A stretch of DNA of 64,000 nt from Hygrophila difformis (GCA_030278955.1 JAOANR010000012.1:30503491-30567490); one strand, 5' to 3'. Shown: positions 1 to 12,729, counted from the first letter of the stretch. Numbers and translations: made by a program. Notes: generated from the letters alone by a model not told the origin.

Positions 1-719
1 CCATTTAGAGTTTGAATAACTTTCTCCGCTTCTTCTCTGCCCAAGAACCTGAAAAAACCGAACTTAACCCCCTTCTCCGGCCATCTCTTAGGGGGAAAGA
101 ACCACCCGCGCACCTTAGCTATTTTCTCCACCTTCTGAAACATTTCGCCTCCCGTTACCTCCACCGGAATATTACCAACATAGACACCTACCAGCTTACT
201 GCGTTCCTGAAAACCTCTTCTCGTATCAGCTTCAGCGGAACCTCCGACATACCTCCGAGCACCTCCGCTTGGCGCACCTCCGCTTGACGCACCTCCGCTT
301 GACGACATACCTCCAGTTTCGCCCTTTTCGAGGCCTTAAAGCATGTTAATTAGGCAAATTTCTAATTATCCGGTTCCCTTATTTGATTACACAGTAGTTA
401 GGATACTACGGTTTATTGCCCATGATGTAATAGTTTTGCATGATGTTGGAGTTACGTCCGGTCCTTCCAATGGGGCAGTTGAATATGATATTGTTAGAGT
501 TTTTCATGACGTTTTAGATGGTTGGATTATGTTAATGAAACAATCTTACATTTTCTTTTTTATAATCTTAATATGCTGATGAAATTACTGTTGTTCAAAC
601 TTAGTCGCTGCAGTATCTACACTTCGTCACTAAATGTCTCTTTGTTGCTGAAATGTTCCAAATTTTGTCGTTGAAATGGTCTTGTGTCGCTTTGTTTTCC
701 GTTAAGTAGTATGATATAG
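1..719. other. gene-poor left edge
   Basis: I see no supportable gene here. Open frames at 12-287 and 343-579 have low-complexity or unrecognisable translations. A short tandem repeat of about 15 bp (core GCACCTCCGCTTG) occurs about three times near 258-304. The rest looks like unclassified intergenic DNA. Confidence 0.5.
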
Positions 720-727
720 TTTGATTC

Positions 728-1166
728 AAGGTTATCAGATTGAAATCACAATTGGAATCGTTTTTTCCTTTGCAAGATCGGGATCGTATGATCGAATTTA
801 AATATTAAGATCCTACCAAATTCCAACAACAGATAAAAATAGTTATACATATTTACAAGTGAAAGCATAACATAAAATATTATTAGGTAAATGAAGCGAT
901 ACTATAAACAGTCGAAATAAAATACAAGATCGATTTATGAGAAACATGAGATTATGGGAGTATATTTCATATTTTGGTAGGATCGGATCGGATCGTATAG
1001 GATAGTAAGAACCTACAATCAAAATTGAAAATTTACAATCAAAATCGGGATCAAGATCGAGATCATACTAAATTTAAAATCCTATAAAAATCGTGATCGT
1101 TTTTAAGAAATGGGATCGTGGAATCGTAAGATCGTAAAATCAAGATTGAGATCTTAATAACCATTG
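728..1166. mobile_element. hAT-like MITE rich in GATCG motifs
   Basis: The left end reads AAGGTTATCAGATTG and the right end, reverse-complemented, CAATGGTTATTAAGATC. These are imperfect terminal inverted repeats of the type seen in non-autonomous hAT elements. Imperfect 8-bp flanks match (TTTGATTC at 720-727, TTTGAATC at 1167-1174). The interior repeats GGATCG and GATCGTA many times on both sides, a typical subterminal pattern. There is no coding capacity. Confidence 0.55.
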
Positions 1167-1174
1167 TTTGAATC

Positions 1175-2094
1175 GAGCTCTTGTGCGTGTATTGGTACGA
1201 TTTTCTTTTATAACTGTAGAAAAATATGCAATGAATTGGTTTTCCAATTTTTGAGATGTCCTAAGTGAGTATGAAAGATCACTGAGTGATACGCAGTATC
1301 GAAATTTATTGAGCGACAGACCTTAGTAAAAAGTAGGAGGAGGTCAGGTCCGCTACTTGGGTTATTCCCTGCAGCTCGTTGCATGCTTAAGACCGAACAC
1401 CGAACGAACAACCTCCATATTGCCTCCTTTGGCCATAACGCCAGTTGCCACCCAACCAACAATGTCCCTCCCCGGCGCCCGGCCCCTGCTGGATTCCCAT
1501 ATGACTCACTCTTCCTGCCTTATATTTCTTCCCATTGACACACTCCCATAATTAACAATTGGCCTAATTAATTAGCCCATCATTTTTGGTGGTTTTTCCG
1601 CCGTGCTCTGCCACTAACCATGTTTTCACCCCCACATCCAAGGATCTGAATGGTTTCATTATATTGCCGAATCAAATTCATAGTGCAGCCTTCCAACCTT
1701 TGTGTGGAGTGAATTCCAACATATATATATATCCGCTAGCTCATTGCCATATTGTTCCGATCGCATCTTGCCTTCCAAATTCCATCCCAATAAAGGGCAG
1801 CCCCCTCCTCCGGGCTCCGATCCCCCACCGCAGTACATTGAATTGATGGGATCGAATACATCATTGATCAGTTCATCGACCCATATTTTTTTAATTTATA
1901 AAATTTTATAAAAATAAATTTTAATTTTGTAAATTTATTTGAACATGTTTATTTATTCGAAAAAATCAAATTAAATTTTGATTCTTAAATTCTTTTTTTT
2001 TATATATATAATATATACTACGTACTATTTCTCATCTTTTATTTAAAATTTATGTTTTATGTCATGCACTTATCGTATTTTCTTGTTTTCTTTT
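1175..2094. other. intergenic DNA, nothing recognised
   Basis: Short open frames on both strands (for example 1208-1462 minus and 1586-1846 plus) give no family resemblance. The stretch from 1860 to 2094 is very AT-rich. I see no gene or element boundary. Confidence 0.4.
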
Positions 2095-2096
2095 TT

Positions 2097-2257
2097 AAGA
2101 GCCGAAGCCAGAGAAAGTGTGGTGGGAGCCCAAGCCACATAAATTATAAAGTGATAAAGGAGAGGGATAGCGGGCCGGGTGGGGGAATTGAATCCCGAAC
2201 CATAAGGTTGGAAGGTATGGACTTTGCCGCTTGGACAAGTCCTCATCCCGGCACTTA
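2097..2257 (-). mobile_element. SINE, family A, minus strand
   Basis: Read on the minus strand this matches the SINE at 3971-4140. It opens with the same GGACTTG-type 5' segment, then has a B-box-like GGGATTCAATTCC, a CCCACCCGGCCC segment, and TGTGGCTTGGGCTCCC near the end. Those are the pol III promoter features of tRNA-derived SINEs. The end in the genomic plus sense is AT-rich. Exact ends and duplications are unclear. Confidence 0.6.
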
Positions 2258-2628
2258 TCGTATTTGTATAATAATAATAATAATAAATTAAATTAATAAT
2301 TATTATATATACATAAATATAAAGAGTTTTTCGTCAATCCAAGTAAAAGGCATTATATTTAAATATTTTCTTTTGAGTGGTCAAATTTTACTTTTATGAA
2401 TATTTTCCAGTAAAGTTTTTTGAGTATTTCCATAGAATCGTCATGACTGGGTGAAAACGAGCCGAGCCGAGCCCGGGCCTTGTATAGCTCGGCTCGGCTC
2501 GATTAAGTAAAAGTTCGGCTCGGCTCGAGCTCGGAGCTCGACGAGCTTTAAAAAATTGAGCTCGGCTCGAGCTCGACATAAAAAAGCTGAATTCGAGCTC
2601 GGCTCGAGGCTCGAATAAAGCTCGAGGT

Positions 2629-2752
2629 TTTTTTTTTTTTTTTTAACGTTGACACTCATATGTTAATAAATGTGTGTAGGGGCTCAAATCACACAAATTA
2701 CAAAGACGGATAAATGGGACATTACCACTGAACCAAGTCCCCATTCCCAAGC
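2629..2752 (-). mobile_element. internally deleted SINE, family A, inside a MITE
   Basis: A poly-T run at the left followed by AACGTTGACAC is the reverse complement of the SINE 3' end at 4115-4140. The right end, reverse-complemented, reads GGGAATGGGGACTTGG like the SINE head. The middle, including the B box and the CCCACCCGGCCC block, is missing. This is a deleted copy that landed in the MITE. Confidence 0.6.
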
Positions 2753-2944
2753 TAAGCTCGATATAAAATTAGAAATAATTATCAAATTATTAAATAATGA
2801 GCTTAAAATTTTGAAGAATTTAAGTTTAATAGATTTAATATATTACACTATTCCTAGTTCCTACTTCTAACCGTAAAAAAGAAAAAATGGAAAAGAAAAT
2901 ATAGGAGTAATAAATAGATTATACATGTGTACTATGTATAATTG

Positions 2945-2947
<3 letters not shown>

Positions 2948-2990
<43 letters not shown>
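2948..2990. repeat. AT dinucleotide microsatellite
   Basis: About 20 uninterrupted AT units lie inside the MITE at 2448-3152. Such runs are hypervariable and could be a length marker. Confidence 0.95.
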
Positions 2991-2992
<2 letters not shown>

Positions 2993-3284
2993 GAGTCTAT
3001 TATCGAGCTTTCGAGCCGAGTATTGGTTAGCTCGGCTTGGGCTCATTAACATTCTGAGCCGATCTCGAATTCGAGCCGAGCCTTTTCGAGTCGAGTTTTG
3101 ATCGAGTCAAGCCCGAATGTTTTACGAGTTTATCGGTCTCATTTACACCCTAGTCATGACCTATATACCCGATTGAGGGATGTCATTAGTACTTGAAAAA
3201 TATGGCATTACCAGTGACCAAAATTTAAATGCACGGGTTAATTATGCTCATCATTAAATATCCTCTATCAAGTAATTTTGGGAA

Positions 3285-3462
3285 TGACCAACGACAGTTG
3301 CTTGAGTGGATTGGGGCTCCTTATCCAAGTCTCAGGTTCGAGCCTTGTGTATGCAAAAACTGCTTCGGTAGAGGCACCCTTTATTGTCCATACAGATCCT
3401 CAATAGATTAGTGTTAGGTCCAATATAGTCTGAGGATACCCGTTTATTAAAAAACAAAAAAA
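3285..3462 (+). mobile_element. SINE, family B
   Basis: A pol III B box, GGTTCGAGCC, lies at 3334-3343, with an A-box-like TTGAGTGG about 30 bp upstream. The element ends in an A-rich tail at 3449-3462. Imperfect flanking repeats (near AAGTAATTTTGGGA before and AGGTAATTCAGGGA after) look like an aged target-site duplication. It differs in sequence from family A. Confidence 0.6.
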
Positions 3463-3954
3463 AAGGTAATTCAGGGATAGTGATCATAGTTGGTGAGCTC
3501 AACGAGACCATTATTAGTTATTATTGAACATGGTGGCCTCGAATGTGGAATTCACCAAACATGGTCAAATTATAGAATAACAATTAATGGAATCAAAGAA
3601 TGGCACTAGAAAGCAAACATTTTGCTTGCCCACGCACTACTCTGCTAGGCCTGAATGACCATAATTATCAAATAAAATGGGACGTTTTTACATACATAGC
3701 TTGATTCAAAAACGATTTCCGATTAATCCGTCTGTAGCCAAAGGTGTTGGCTATTGTGCTTAAAAGATAATATTTGTGGTCACGTCACTGGTGGCAAGGG
3801 TGTTTGGTAAAGGTGCTTGACAATTTGTCAATCAACTAATGTGAAATTGCCAATTACTAATCGTTAATTGCCACTTACTAACGTAAATTGCCAAGTGGCC
3901 TATAGATATTGAATTGGCAATGACTATTGTGAATTGTGAGTAACTAGTCATCTT
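3463..3954. other. intergenic DNA, nothing recognised
   Basis: I see no gene. From 3830 to 3935 short strings such as GCCAATTAC and AATTGCCA recur in both orientations, so a decayed MITE is possible. I could not find a bounded pair of ends. Confidence 0.4.
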
Positions 3955-3970
3955 AAAAAGTAGTTGGTTC

Positions 3971-4140
3971 GGGAATGGGACTTGACCCCAGTGGTCATCT
4001 TCCCTGCCTTCCAACTATAGGTTGGGGGTTCGATTCCCACCCGGCCCCTATCCATCTCCTTTATCCCCATTTGTAATTTGTGTGGTTTGGGCTCCCGCAC
4101 ACCTTTGCCGACACATAAGTGTCAACGTTTACAAAAAAAA
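3971..4140 (+). mobile_element. SINE, family A, full-length
   Basis: A tRNA-derived SINE with a perfect B box (GGTTCGATTCC at about 4028-4038) and an A-box-like GACCCCAGTGG about 45 bp upstream. It ends in an A tail at 4133-4140. A 16-bp duplication, AAAAAGTAGTTGGTTC, flanks it at 3955-3970 and 4136-4151, showing LINE-type target-primed insertion. Two further copies lie at 2097-2257 and 2629-2752. Confidence 0.85.
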
Positions 4141-4163
4141 GTAGTTGGTTCAATACGGACTAA

Positions 4164-4494
4164 GGCCCTGTTCTCTAGGCCTGAATTTGGCTGGTCTGAT
4201 CTGAATTTTATAAGATATGGTCTGATCTGATCTGAATTTGTCTGGTCTGATCAGAATATTTCTGGTCTAATCTGATTTCATCTTGTCTGGTCTTGTCTGA
4301 TCTGGTCCGATCTTATCTTATCGAAGTATATTATTATAATAATTTGATCTGGTCTGATCTGATTAGGTCTGAATGGGTCTGGTCTGATCTTATTTAATCT
4401 TGTATGATCTTAATATTTCTTATCTGATCTGGTCAGATCTGATTTTTTTTTTAAAAATAATAAGTTCTTAAAATAAGTTCTAGAGAACGGGGCC
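4164..4494. mobile_element. Tourist-like (PIF/Harbinger) MITE
   Basis: The ends are GGCCCTGTTCTCTAG and, reverse-complemented, GGCCCCGTTCTCTAG, 14 of 15 identical. The element is flanked by TAA at 4161-4163 and 4495-4497, the usual 3-bp target of PIF/Harbinger. The interior is made almost wholly of variants of TCTGATCTGG and TCTGAAT. It is non-coding. Confidence 0.85.
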
Positions 4495-4497
4495 TAA

Positions 4498-5418
4498 ATA
4501 TGATCGCCACTTCCTAAGTTCATTGGTCGGGGTCCATTGTCTGGTAATTACCCCTCTATTCAAACATCCGAAAAGTATATTTGAATGTTTTGAATAACTT
4601 TTCCGCCAATTTGAGGGGTCTCATATATTATTATTCAAGCTCCCTTTCCATTATTCTAGATACATCTACCAGGGAGGACAGTCGAACAAACAACATGTCC
4701 TGTACATACCTACCAGGGAGGACAGTCCAACAAACGACATCTATAGACATATCTACTAGAGAGGTCACTAGGCTAGGCCTACTAATGACACACTTGGACA
4801 TACATACAAGGAAGGTCACTAGGCCAGGCCTAAAGAGGAGGTCCTTAAGCCATGTCTAACCAGACAGGGCGACGCCAATTTGCGACTTACCTACACAAGG
4901 AGTCCCTAGGACCTAATGACTTACCAACACAAGGAGGAGACCCTATGTTACACCTCATTAATGAAGGCATAAAGATCCCAACTGATCACAAGGGACTTAC
5001 AATGACTCCACAGGAAGGGACCACACGAGGAGTAAAATAAAAGTGAAGACCACATGATCCTAACCAACTGGAAGGCACACATCAGTTGATCAATGATGTC
5101 AAGGCAATTATTAGAAGCATTACCAAGGCAGATCACTGAAGGCGGTTACTGGACTTCCTATAAATACCAAGCAACTCAGCAGAAATAGGGGACACCTACA
5201 ACAACACTACATGAGAGTTTTATTTTATTTTAGTTTGTAGTTGTTTCGTAGTTGATAATATTTCAGTTTCTTGTAACTAGCAGTAGACAAGAAATTTAAT
5301 TATTTTTCATCGTTCTTAAACTTTTTTTGAAGACACAAACCAATGAAAGAGTTTATTCAAATCATGTCGTCTTAGGCCTAGAAGGCTTTACTATTTCGTT
5401 GTTATTCAATTATATATA
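4498..5418. repeat. degenerate tandem repeats and an LTR-like promoter stretch
   Basis: From about 4655 to 4830 a unit of roughly 45-60 bp recurs three or four times, each with ACATACCTACCAGGGAGG-like and GGTCACTAGGC-like segments. A TATA box (TATAAATACC, about 5159-5168) follows, then an AT-rich stretch. This resembles a decayed LTR with a promoter and leader. I could not find matching ends or any coding part, so the identity is open. Confidence 0.35.
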
Positions 5419-5779
5419 TACTCCCTCCGTTTTTGTATAAATGTAACATTTGCATAGTTGTTACTATTCATGGAGTAACTTTGATTCAATTTTTCACGCA
5501 GTGATATAAGATATAACATAGTCAAGTGGGATCTTATTAGATTCCTCTAATCGCATAGTTTTAAAATATCACAATTTTATAATTTTTACTTTTACACAAT
5601 TTAAGATATTAAACGTTAAAAACAGTGGCGATTCTAGGAATTCAAACCAGGATGTGCGAACTTTTTAGAAAAATCACAGAACAATAAATATGTCAATTAC
5701 ATCACTCTTGGATACACAGATATTTTTTGAAAAAAAAATCATAACTTCATCTACACATCTAGTATTTATTTTTTCAAAT

Positions 5780-6254
5780 TGTTGTGGAAATCGGTTTAGT
5801 TTCCACCAAAATTATACCCGAATAATAGAGCTATTAATTAAACAATAAAGAGAACACCAAGATTTAACGAGATTCGGCACAAATATGCCTACGTCCTCCG
5901 GGCCCCACCGAATTAGTATTCTAATATGAGGGAGAAACAATATTACAAAAGGCTATAGGAAATAATCCTATACCGCAAAACCGTTTCGACGAGAAAGACT
6001 CATAAAGGCTAAAATATAAACTACACTGGGAAGGGATTTACAAAGGTAGACAAGCTCCTTTGCTTTTGCTCTCTGCTTTGCTGCTTGGGGTGGGATCACT
6101 TTTGCAATGAACTAGCCTGTATTTATAGGCATCAATTGCAGCAACTAAATGAATAGTAGAAGGCGAAATTTGTACAGTATACACACGTTCACAAAATTCA
6201 GTCAAACAATTCACCTACCAAAATTAATGCAGTGGGACGGACCACCTTTGTACA
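5780..6254 (-). repeat. Copia 3' LTR
   Basis: 475 bp, starting TGTTGTGG and ending TTTGTACA in plus-strand sense. It is the same length as the partner at 24773-25247 but with scattered substitutions. A TATA box (TATTTATAGG in plus sense, about 6120-6129) lies in the expected U3 position for minus-strand transcription. Confidence 0.95.
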
Positions 6255-6359
6255 AATCTCCACATTGGTACGTCCCAAATTCCAATCGTAGTGTCTCCTT
6301 CGAGGTTCTCTCATCACGAAATTCGGCAGGACCTCCAAATGCGCTTTTCAGCGGCAGCT

Positions 6360-8862
6360 TCAATATCTTGAGACATTAATCAAGTTCAAACAATGTTCGA
6401 ACTTGATACCTGTTACAACCTTCGTCAACATGTCTGCAGGATTCTCGGTGGTCTTGATCTTTTGTACCTTGGCTCCACATTCTTCAATTATTTCCCGCAC
6501 AAAATGATATCGCACGTTGATATGCTTGGTTCTAGCATGATATACCTTGTTCTTTGCTAGATGAATGGCATTTTGACTGTCACAAAACACTGTTACATGT
6601 TTCTGACCAACTCCTAAGTCATCCAGCAATCCCTGTAGCCAAATGTCTTCCTTAACAGCTTCTGTAATGGCCATGTATTCTGCCTCCGTTGTTGACAAAG
6701 CAACGGTTGACTGTAAGGTAGACTTCCAACTAACAGGTGCGTTTGCAAGAGTAAATACGTATTCAATAGTTGATCGACGTTTATCCAGATCTCCTGCATT
6801 ATCTGAGTCACAGTACCCAACTATATGTTGCCCAGTAACATTAGTCTTCTCAAATATCAACCCAATGTCTAAGGTTTTCAAGATATACCTTAGAATACAT
6901 TCACAGCTTGCCAATGATCTTTACGGGATCATGCATGTACCTGCTCACTACTCCAACGGCATGTGAAATGTCAGGCCTTGTACACACCATTGCATACATC
7001 AAGCCACCCACTGCATTTGAATAAGGAACCTTTGACATGTATTCTCGTTCCTCTTTCGTTTTCGGGCATTGTGAAGCACTAAGTTTGAAATGAGGAGCAA
7101 ACGGTGTACTTACAGGTTTGGTTTTGTTCGTCATGCCAAACCGCTGCAATACTTTCTTCAGATATTGCTTCTGAGTCAAACTCAGAGTGCCCCTCTTCCT
7201 ATCTATCGTTATTTACATACCGAGAATTTTCTTTGTTTCACCAAGATCTTTCATTTCAAACTCCTTGTTGAGTTGGGACTTCAACCTGTTTATCTCTCCT
7301 CTATGTTTCGAAGCAATTAAAATGTCATCTACATATAGAAGAAGATAAATGAAAGATCCATCATGTAGCTTACGAAAATATACGCAATGATCAAAACTGC
7401 TTCTGGTGTACTTCTGGCCAATCATGAATTGATCAAATCGCTTATACCATTGCCTTGGTGATTGTTTCAATCTATAAAGCGATTTGTTCAACCTGCAAAC
7501 CCAATTTTCTTTTCCAAGAACTTCAAATCCTTCCGGTTGGGTCATGTAGATTTTCTCCTCCAAATCACCATGTAAGAATGCCGTTTTGACATCCATTTGA
7601 ACTAGTTCCAAATCAAACTGCGCTACCAAGGCCAACAAAATACGAATGGATGAATGTTTTACAACAGGGGAAAATACCTCATTGTAGTCAATTCCCTCCT
7701 TTTGTGAACAGCCTTTAGCTACCAATCTTGCCTTGTAGCGAACGTCATTCTTTTTTAGAAATCCTTCTTTTTGAGCATAGACCCACTTGCAACCAATTGC
7801 CTTCTTTCCCTTTGGGAGTTTAGCTAGCTTCTACGTGTGATTTGCTTCAAGGGAACACATTTCCTCATCCATGGCTTTCTTCCACTTTTCTTTTTCCGGA
7901 CTTAGTCTTGCATCAAGAAAAGTTTGTGGTATACCTTCTTCAATAACAGGAAGTGCATAGGCCAACATACTTTCGAATCGAGCAGGTCTTGTAATTTCTC
8001 TTCTTGGCCTCCTAACTGTAATTGGTAACTCTTGTTGCTCCTGAGGTTCTTGGGTTAAAAACTCACTTTCTCTGGGCTCTTCTTCGGTACTTGGACCATC
8101 GTCTTCTATTGGTTGACCATCTACCTCTCTGGTAGTGGATGTCTGAAACTCCACCTGTTGAGGGTAATGCTCCACCTGCTGAGGAGTACTATCCGTCAGC
8201 TGCTTGGTAACCTTATTCAACATTATTGATTCGTTGAACGTAACATCCCTGCTAAAGATCACCTTTTTCATCTTCGGGCACCATAGGCGATATCCTTTTA
8301 CTCCAGAAGATATCCCTACAAAAACAGCTTTTCTCGCCCTCGGATCCAGCTTTGATTCTTTCACGTGATAATAAGCAGCGGAACCAAACACACGTAAAGA
8401 ATCATAATCATTTGCAGGTTTGCCAAACCATGCCTCCAAAGGTATCTTGCCTTTAAGAGCAGTTGATGGTAGTCGATTGATTAGATGGCTCGCATATGTC
8501 ACCGCTTCAGCCCAGAACTGCTTTCCCAAATTAGCATTGGACAACATACACCGAACTTTCTCCAACAAGGTTCGATTCATCCGTTCAGCCACCCCATTCT
8601 GTTGTGGCGTGTCCCGCACAGTGAAATGTCGGGAAATACATCACAAATCGAAAAAAGGGTCGTTTCGATATTCTGTGCCGTTATCAGATCGAAGCACTTT
8701 AATCTTCCTCCCGGTCTAGTTCTCCATCATTTTCTTCCAAGCGAGGAATTTCCCGAATGCTTCATTTTTTGTTCGCATGGGATACACCCATACTCTCCGG
8801 GAAAAGTCATCAACAAACGTTACAAAATAATGGTTTCCTCCCAAAGAAGCCGTCTTGGTAGT
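6360..8862 (-). pseudogene. Copia pol remnant: integrase, reverse transcriptase, RNase H
   Basis: Read on the minus strand from 8862, the pieces in order are integrase core (WVYPM, then the DTPQQNGVAERMNRTLLEK block near 8619-8560), integrase C-terminus with GYRLWCP, reverse transcriptase with the YVDD active-site motif (near 7340), and RNase H with the STTEAEYMA motif (near 6680). The frame is interrupted by stops near 8717, 8640, 7831 and 7212 and by a shift near 6905, so no full polyprotein can be made. The 5' half of the gene is at 23150-24648, displaced by the LARD insertion in the integrase domain. Sequence style is Tork/Tnt1-like. Confidence 0.9.
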
Positions 8863-11599
8863 TTGAAACTTTTGACAAATTTCATTAACACGAGTATTTT
8901 TCAATAAAATATATCAGGATTGAATTTATTAAGTGAAGGAGTTATGATTCATGGGTAGGGGTTTAAGGATATATTAAGAGTATTACTCTTTATTACTCAG
9001 GTGGGGTGCTTTAATTTCAAATGGCAATGTGGTCCTCTCTGCCATGAAACTTCTGACAAATCTCATGATACAACCGGGATAAATTGACCTTCAGCCTGTC
9101 ACACTGAGGGTCCCCGGCATATGTGCCATGATACTTCTCATGATTTCATGTCATGAGATTCCCTGCCATGAAACTTTCGGCAGATTCCCACTACATGAGT
9201 ATTTTCTGAAAAATCACATTTTTATTTACTCGTGTTAAGAAACTGTGCCCCCGAAAGCGCACGGAGTCAAAAATTGCAGTAATTTATAGTAAGTACCGGA
9301 TCGTTCACTGGAGGATGTGCGATGGAAGCAGGGCCCACGCCGTTTACTAAGATTTTCCACTCGGTTACTCGATTCAAGTTTGAGTTTGATTATCAACTAC
9401 TTGACAGAATTTAAACTAAGCTATGAAAGCAATTAAAATAAAGCAGATAAAATTATTCTAGAGAGCGAATTAAATTTAATCTAAGAAAGCAATAAAATTA
9501 TTCTAGGAAAGCGGTTAAAAATTATCTAAGAAAGCAGATTTAAATTGTGACAGAAGGGACAGGAAGAAAATAATAAAGATTGGACAAGATTCAGATGGAA
9601 CACAGTTAAACTTCCATTTTAATACACAGATCCTAGCTTGGGATAATCCTTTCAGTTAGCTAATTCTCATGCTCTCTATACCATGTTCCCTTTAACAGAC
9701 AGGTACTTACAGTAAGAGTTTACATGCTCTTAAGGCAACAAATTCTAAGATACCACAGACTCACAACTGCTCCCGTCAGAGCGTGTCATTTATCTGTGGT
9801 GGACAAGCAACACCTGACAAATCATTTATTGAAGTGTCAAGTACTGCTATCATTCCCCCATGTCACACCCAAAGATTCTAATCAAGCCCTGAACTATCCC
9901 TTAACTCTCAGTCCTAGTAACAGTTACACAACTCTCAATACAACCGAGTGACCTCTAACGAAAGCATTTAAAAGGAAGCGATAAAGAAAGCATTTAAAAT
10001 CCTATCACTCGGAGGTTTTTGAAAGTTTGACCCTGGTAGTAAAAGAAAGCCCCCAGTCAGGATGACCGGGTGTGGATCAAGAATTCCCTATTCTCGGTGA
10101 ACCGCTCGCGGTGTTCACTTCCCGTCGGGTGGTTATGAGATACAAACTAATGAAACGAACTAATAAAATTAGTTCGTTCCGGATGCACTCACTCAGGACT
10201 CAAAAATAGGCTTTGGCAGAAGAAGATAGCAGTTGAAAGAATACTCAACCCTACCTTAGAAAATAACCAAGGCCCGAATGTTGTTCCTCTAGTATTATCT
10301 GTCACACCTTATCGGAATCCAAGTGGAATCTGACCCAGTGCAATATTTAATACAAGATTTCCAACAAACAGCAATTTTGGAAAATAATCAGTCTGAAAAT
10401 CATTCCCTATCAGGTACTAGACTCTCAATAAGAACACAGACCCTTTCAGTCTAGGTGAGACCTAATCGCTGACTCTGCTTCTAATTTCCCAAAATCAACC
10501 CCCAGTCGGATGTGAATTAGTCATAACTGTCGAATTTATCCCTTACTCAAATCCGGATTTTATAAAGGAATTTTTGTTGGAAATTTATTATGAGACATCT
10601 GATTAAAATCAAGACTCCTGTGTCCAAGGGAAGGATCCCAAAATAATATCGACCACAATATCTACATAATAGTATCATGCATAAATTTATAGAGAAGTGT
10701 AAAATTAAATAACCCAAAATATAAGGTGGGTTTAGACAGAAGTTGATACACAGAGATGAAATAGCCGGAGATGAGAAGAATTTATTGTGGCTAAAAAGGT
10801 GGCAAAATAATTAGGGTTAATTGGATTGCAGTTATCTGTGGTCCAATTCCCTAATCATTAAGGTGAGATGGTTTTCAGACAGAAAGGAATTCCAAGTGAC
10901 GGTGACCGCCGTCATTCAGCTCCCTTTTATCTGTGAATGGAAGAAAAACCCACATATTTTCTTGTTGTAATAATTCTCAAATAATGTTGGTCGACATCAT
11001 TTAATAATACTACAACTTGAATTCAGGTTTTGAAATTAAGATAAAGAGAATAAAACTGTATCCGGATAGGAGTCAGCTGAGCAGCTATTGTAATCCCGGA
11101 TAGATGAACCGCCAAGGCTTCCACCGGCCACTATCCAGACCATGCAAAATAACATCTAATAATTAATATACAGACCACGAGCTAGTTATCCGTGTGGGAA
11201 TACCCGCCAACATTAATCTGATATATTCCTTATTAGCTGTTTCACACATTACGGGAAAAGACAAAATAAATAAAAGAAAAATATTTTTGGGTCATCTTGC
11301 ATGAGAGACATTGGTTTCTCATGCAAGGTATGGAAATGAATCCATAATTACTCTTCATGTCTAAATAATCACTCATTCCATAATTAATTAATTAATTACA
11401 GTCCGGGTTATATACTTAGATCATTAGAGTTTAATCATTTGTAGAAGAATCTTTTAATGGGAAATTGAACAAAGTTCTTTATATCAAATTAATCATGGGT
11501 TGAGATCATTGGATTTCAACCTCAAAATATTAATATAAAGGTTCAATTAATTAATGGAGTGAGATGAAGAATAAAAATTTGGCAAAAAGGTGCCACTTT

Positions 11600-12150
11600 G
11601 TCGCGGAGTAGAGTTTGTGTCGCGGAGCGTGGCTCCGCGACAAAGGTTTCGCGACAAAGGGGTGGGAAATAAGAGGAATGGAATTTTGAACATTAGGGTT
11701 TGTTTTGTCGCTTAAGCAAAAAGTTTGTCGCGGAACATGGTTCCGCGACAAAGAGGCATAGCGACAAAGAGGGTTGAAAATTGGTAAGGACATAATTCCT
11801 GGTCGCGGAACAAGGATTTTGTCGCGGTACGTGGTTCCGCGACAAAGGTTCCGCGCCAGAGTCCTCCCAGAATAAAATTACAAGTATTTGGGTCCTTGGT
11901 CGCTAATCAAGGGTTTTGTCGCGGAACGTGGTTCCGCGACAAGGGTTGCATCGCGACCAAGGGGTTTCAAAATTAATGGCAAGGCATAATTTTCTGTCTC
12001 GGAATAAGATTTTGTCGCGGAACGTGGTTCCGCGACAAGGGTATTCCGCGACAAAAGCCATGCAGACAAAATGCAAGAATTTGGTCCTCTGTCGCTAAAC
12101 AGGGGCTTTGTCGCGGAACGTGGTTCCGCGACAGAGTGTATGGCGACAAA
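11600..12150. repeat. palindrome array 1 in the LARD LTR
   Basis: At least five near-perfect inverted repeats with arms TTTGTCGCGGAAC and GTTCCGCGACAAA around a GTG or ATG spacer (for example near 11723-11752, 11918-11942, 12012-12037, 12108-12132), plus half copies. On the minus strand this lies downstream of the TATA box, so it would be transcribed. The duplicate in the 5' LTR is at about 20156-20706. Confidence 0.9.
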
Positions 12151-12720
12151 GGGTTTTAAAATATTTTATAAAAATTTTGGCAGCATAACGCCTAATATTG
12201 CATTGCGGGGGAGTGCGTTGTGATCCGTGGGATCACAACGGAAAATTACGTTGCAACCCGTGGGGTTACAACGTGATGCAATACAATATGGGTGATGCAA
12301 CACAAAATATATGCATAAATAAATAAAAATAAAAAAATCTATCTAAAACATAAAAATAAATTGGTCAAGTGACCCAAAATGCAACAACACAGTAAATAGC
12401 CCAAGAAATAAAAACATGATATATTTTTGGGAATCATTTTCTCAATATTACCAAAAACCAAAAATGGGTTAAACACACCCATTGATTAAGTGTTTTCAAC
12501 CCAAAATACAAAAATATAAAACTGGAAAATAAATTGAACACTAGCTACACTCATTTATTACAAAGCATAAATTAAAACTAAGCTAAAGTCTATTACTACA
12601 TTGCATAAAGTAAATAAAACTACCTATCTAACATAATTTTTTGGAGAGCACAGTGGTGCCTCCAAAACAGTAAAACTAAACTAAGTGTAGCTAGGTTACT
12701 GTTCAAGGGGGTAGGAGGAT

Positions 12721-12729
12721 ATATTTATA
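12721..12729 (-). promoter_or_regulatory. TATA box of the LARD LTR (3' copy)
   Basis: Minus-strand TATAAATAT, preceded on that strand by the palindromes at 12785-13160. It lies about 1.86 kb into the LTR as read on the minus strand, which would leave an unusually long R-U5 of nearly 3.9 kb. The 5' LTR copy is at 21277-21285. Confidence 0.6.

Larger units (their letters stand above)
2448..3152. mobile_element. hAT-like MITE with GAGCTCG palindromic subterminal repeats
   Basis: The ends are TGGGTGAAAACGAG on the left and, reverse-complemented, TAGGGTGTAAATGAG on the right. A perfect 8-bp duplication, GTCATGAC, flanks it at 2440-2447 and 3153-3160, as expected for hAT. Both sides are packed with short CG-rich self-complementary strings built on GAGCTCGGCTCGAGCTC. 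The interior carries a SINE fragment (2629-2752) and a long AT microsatellite. No open frame is meaningful. Confidence 0.8.
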
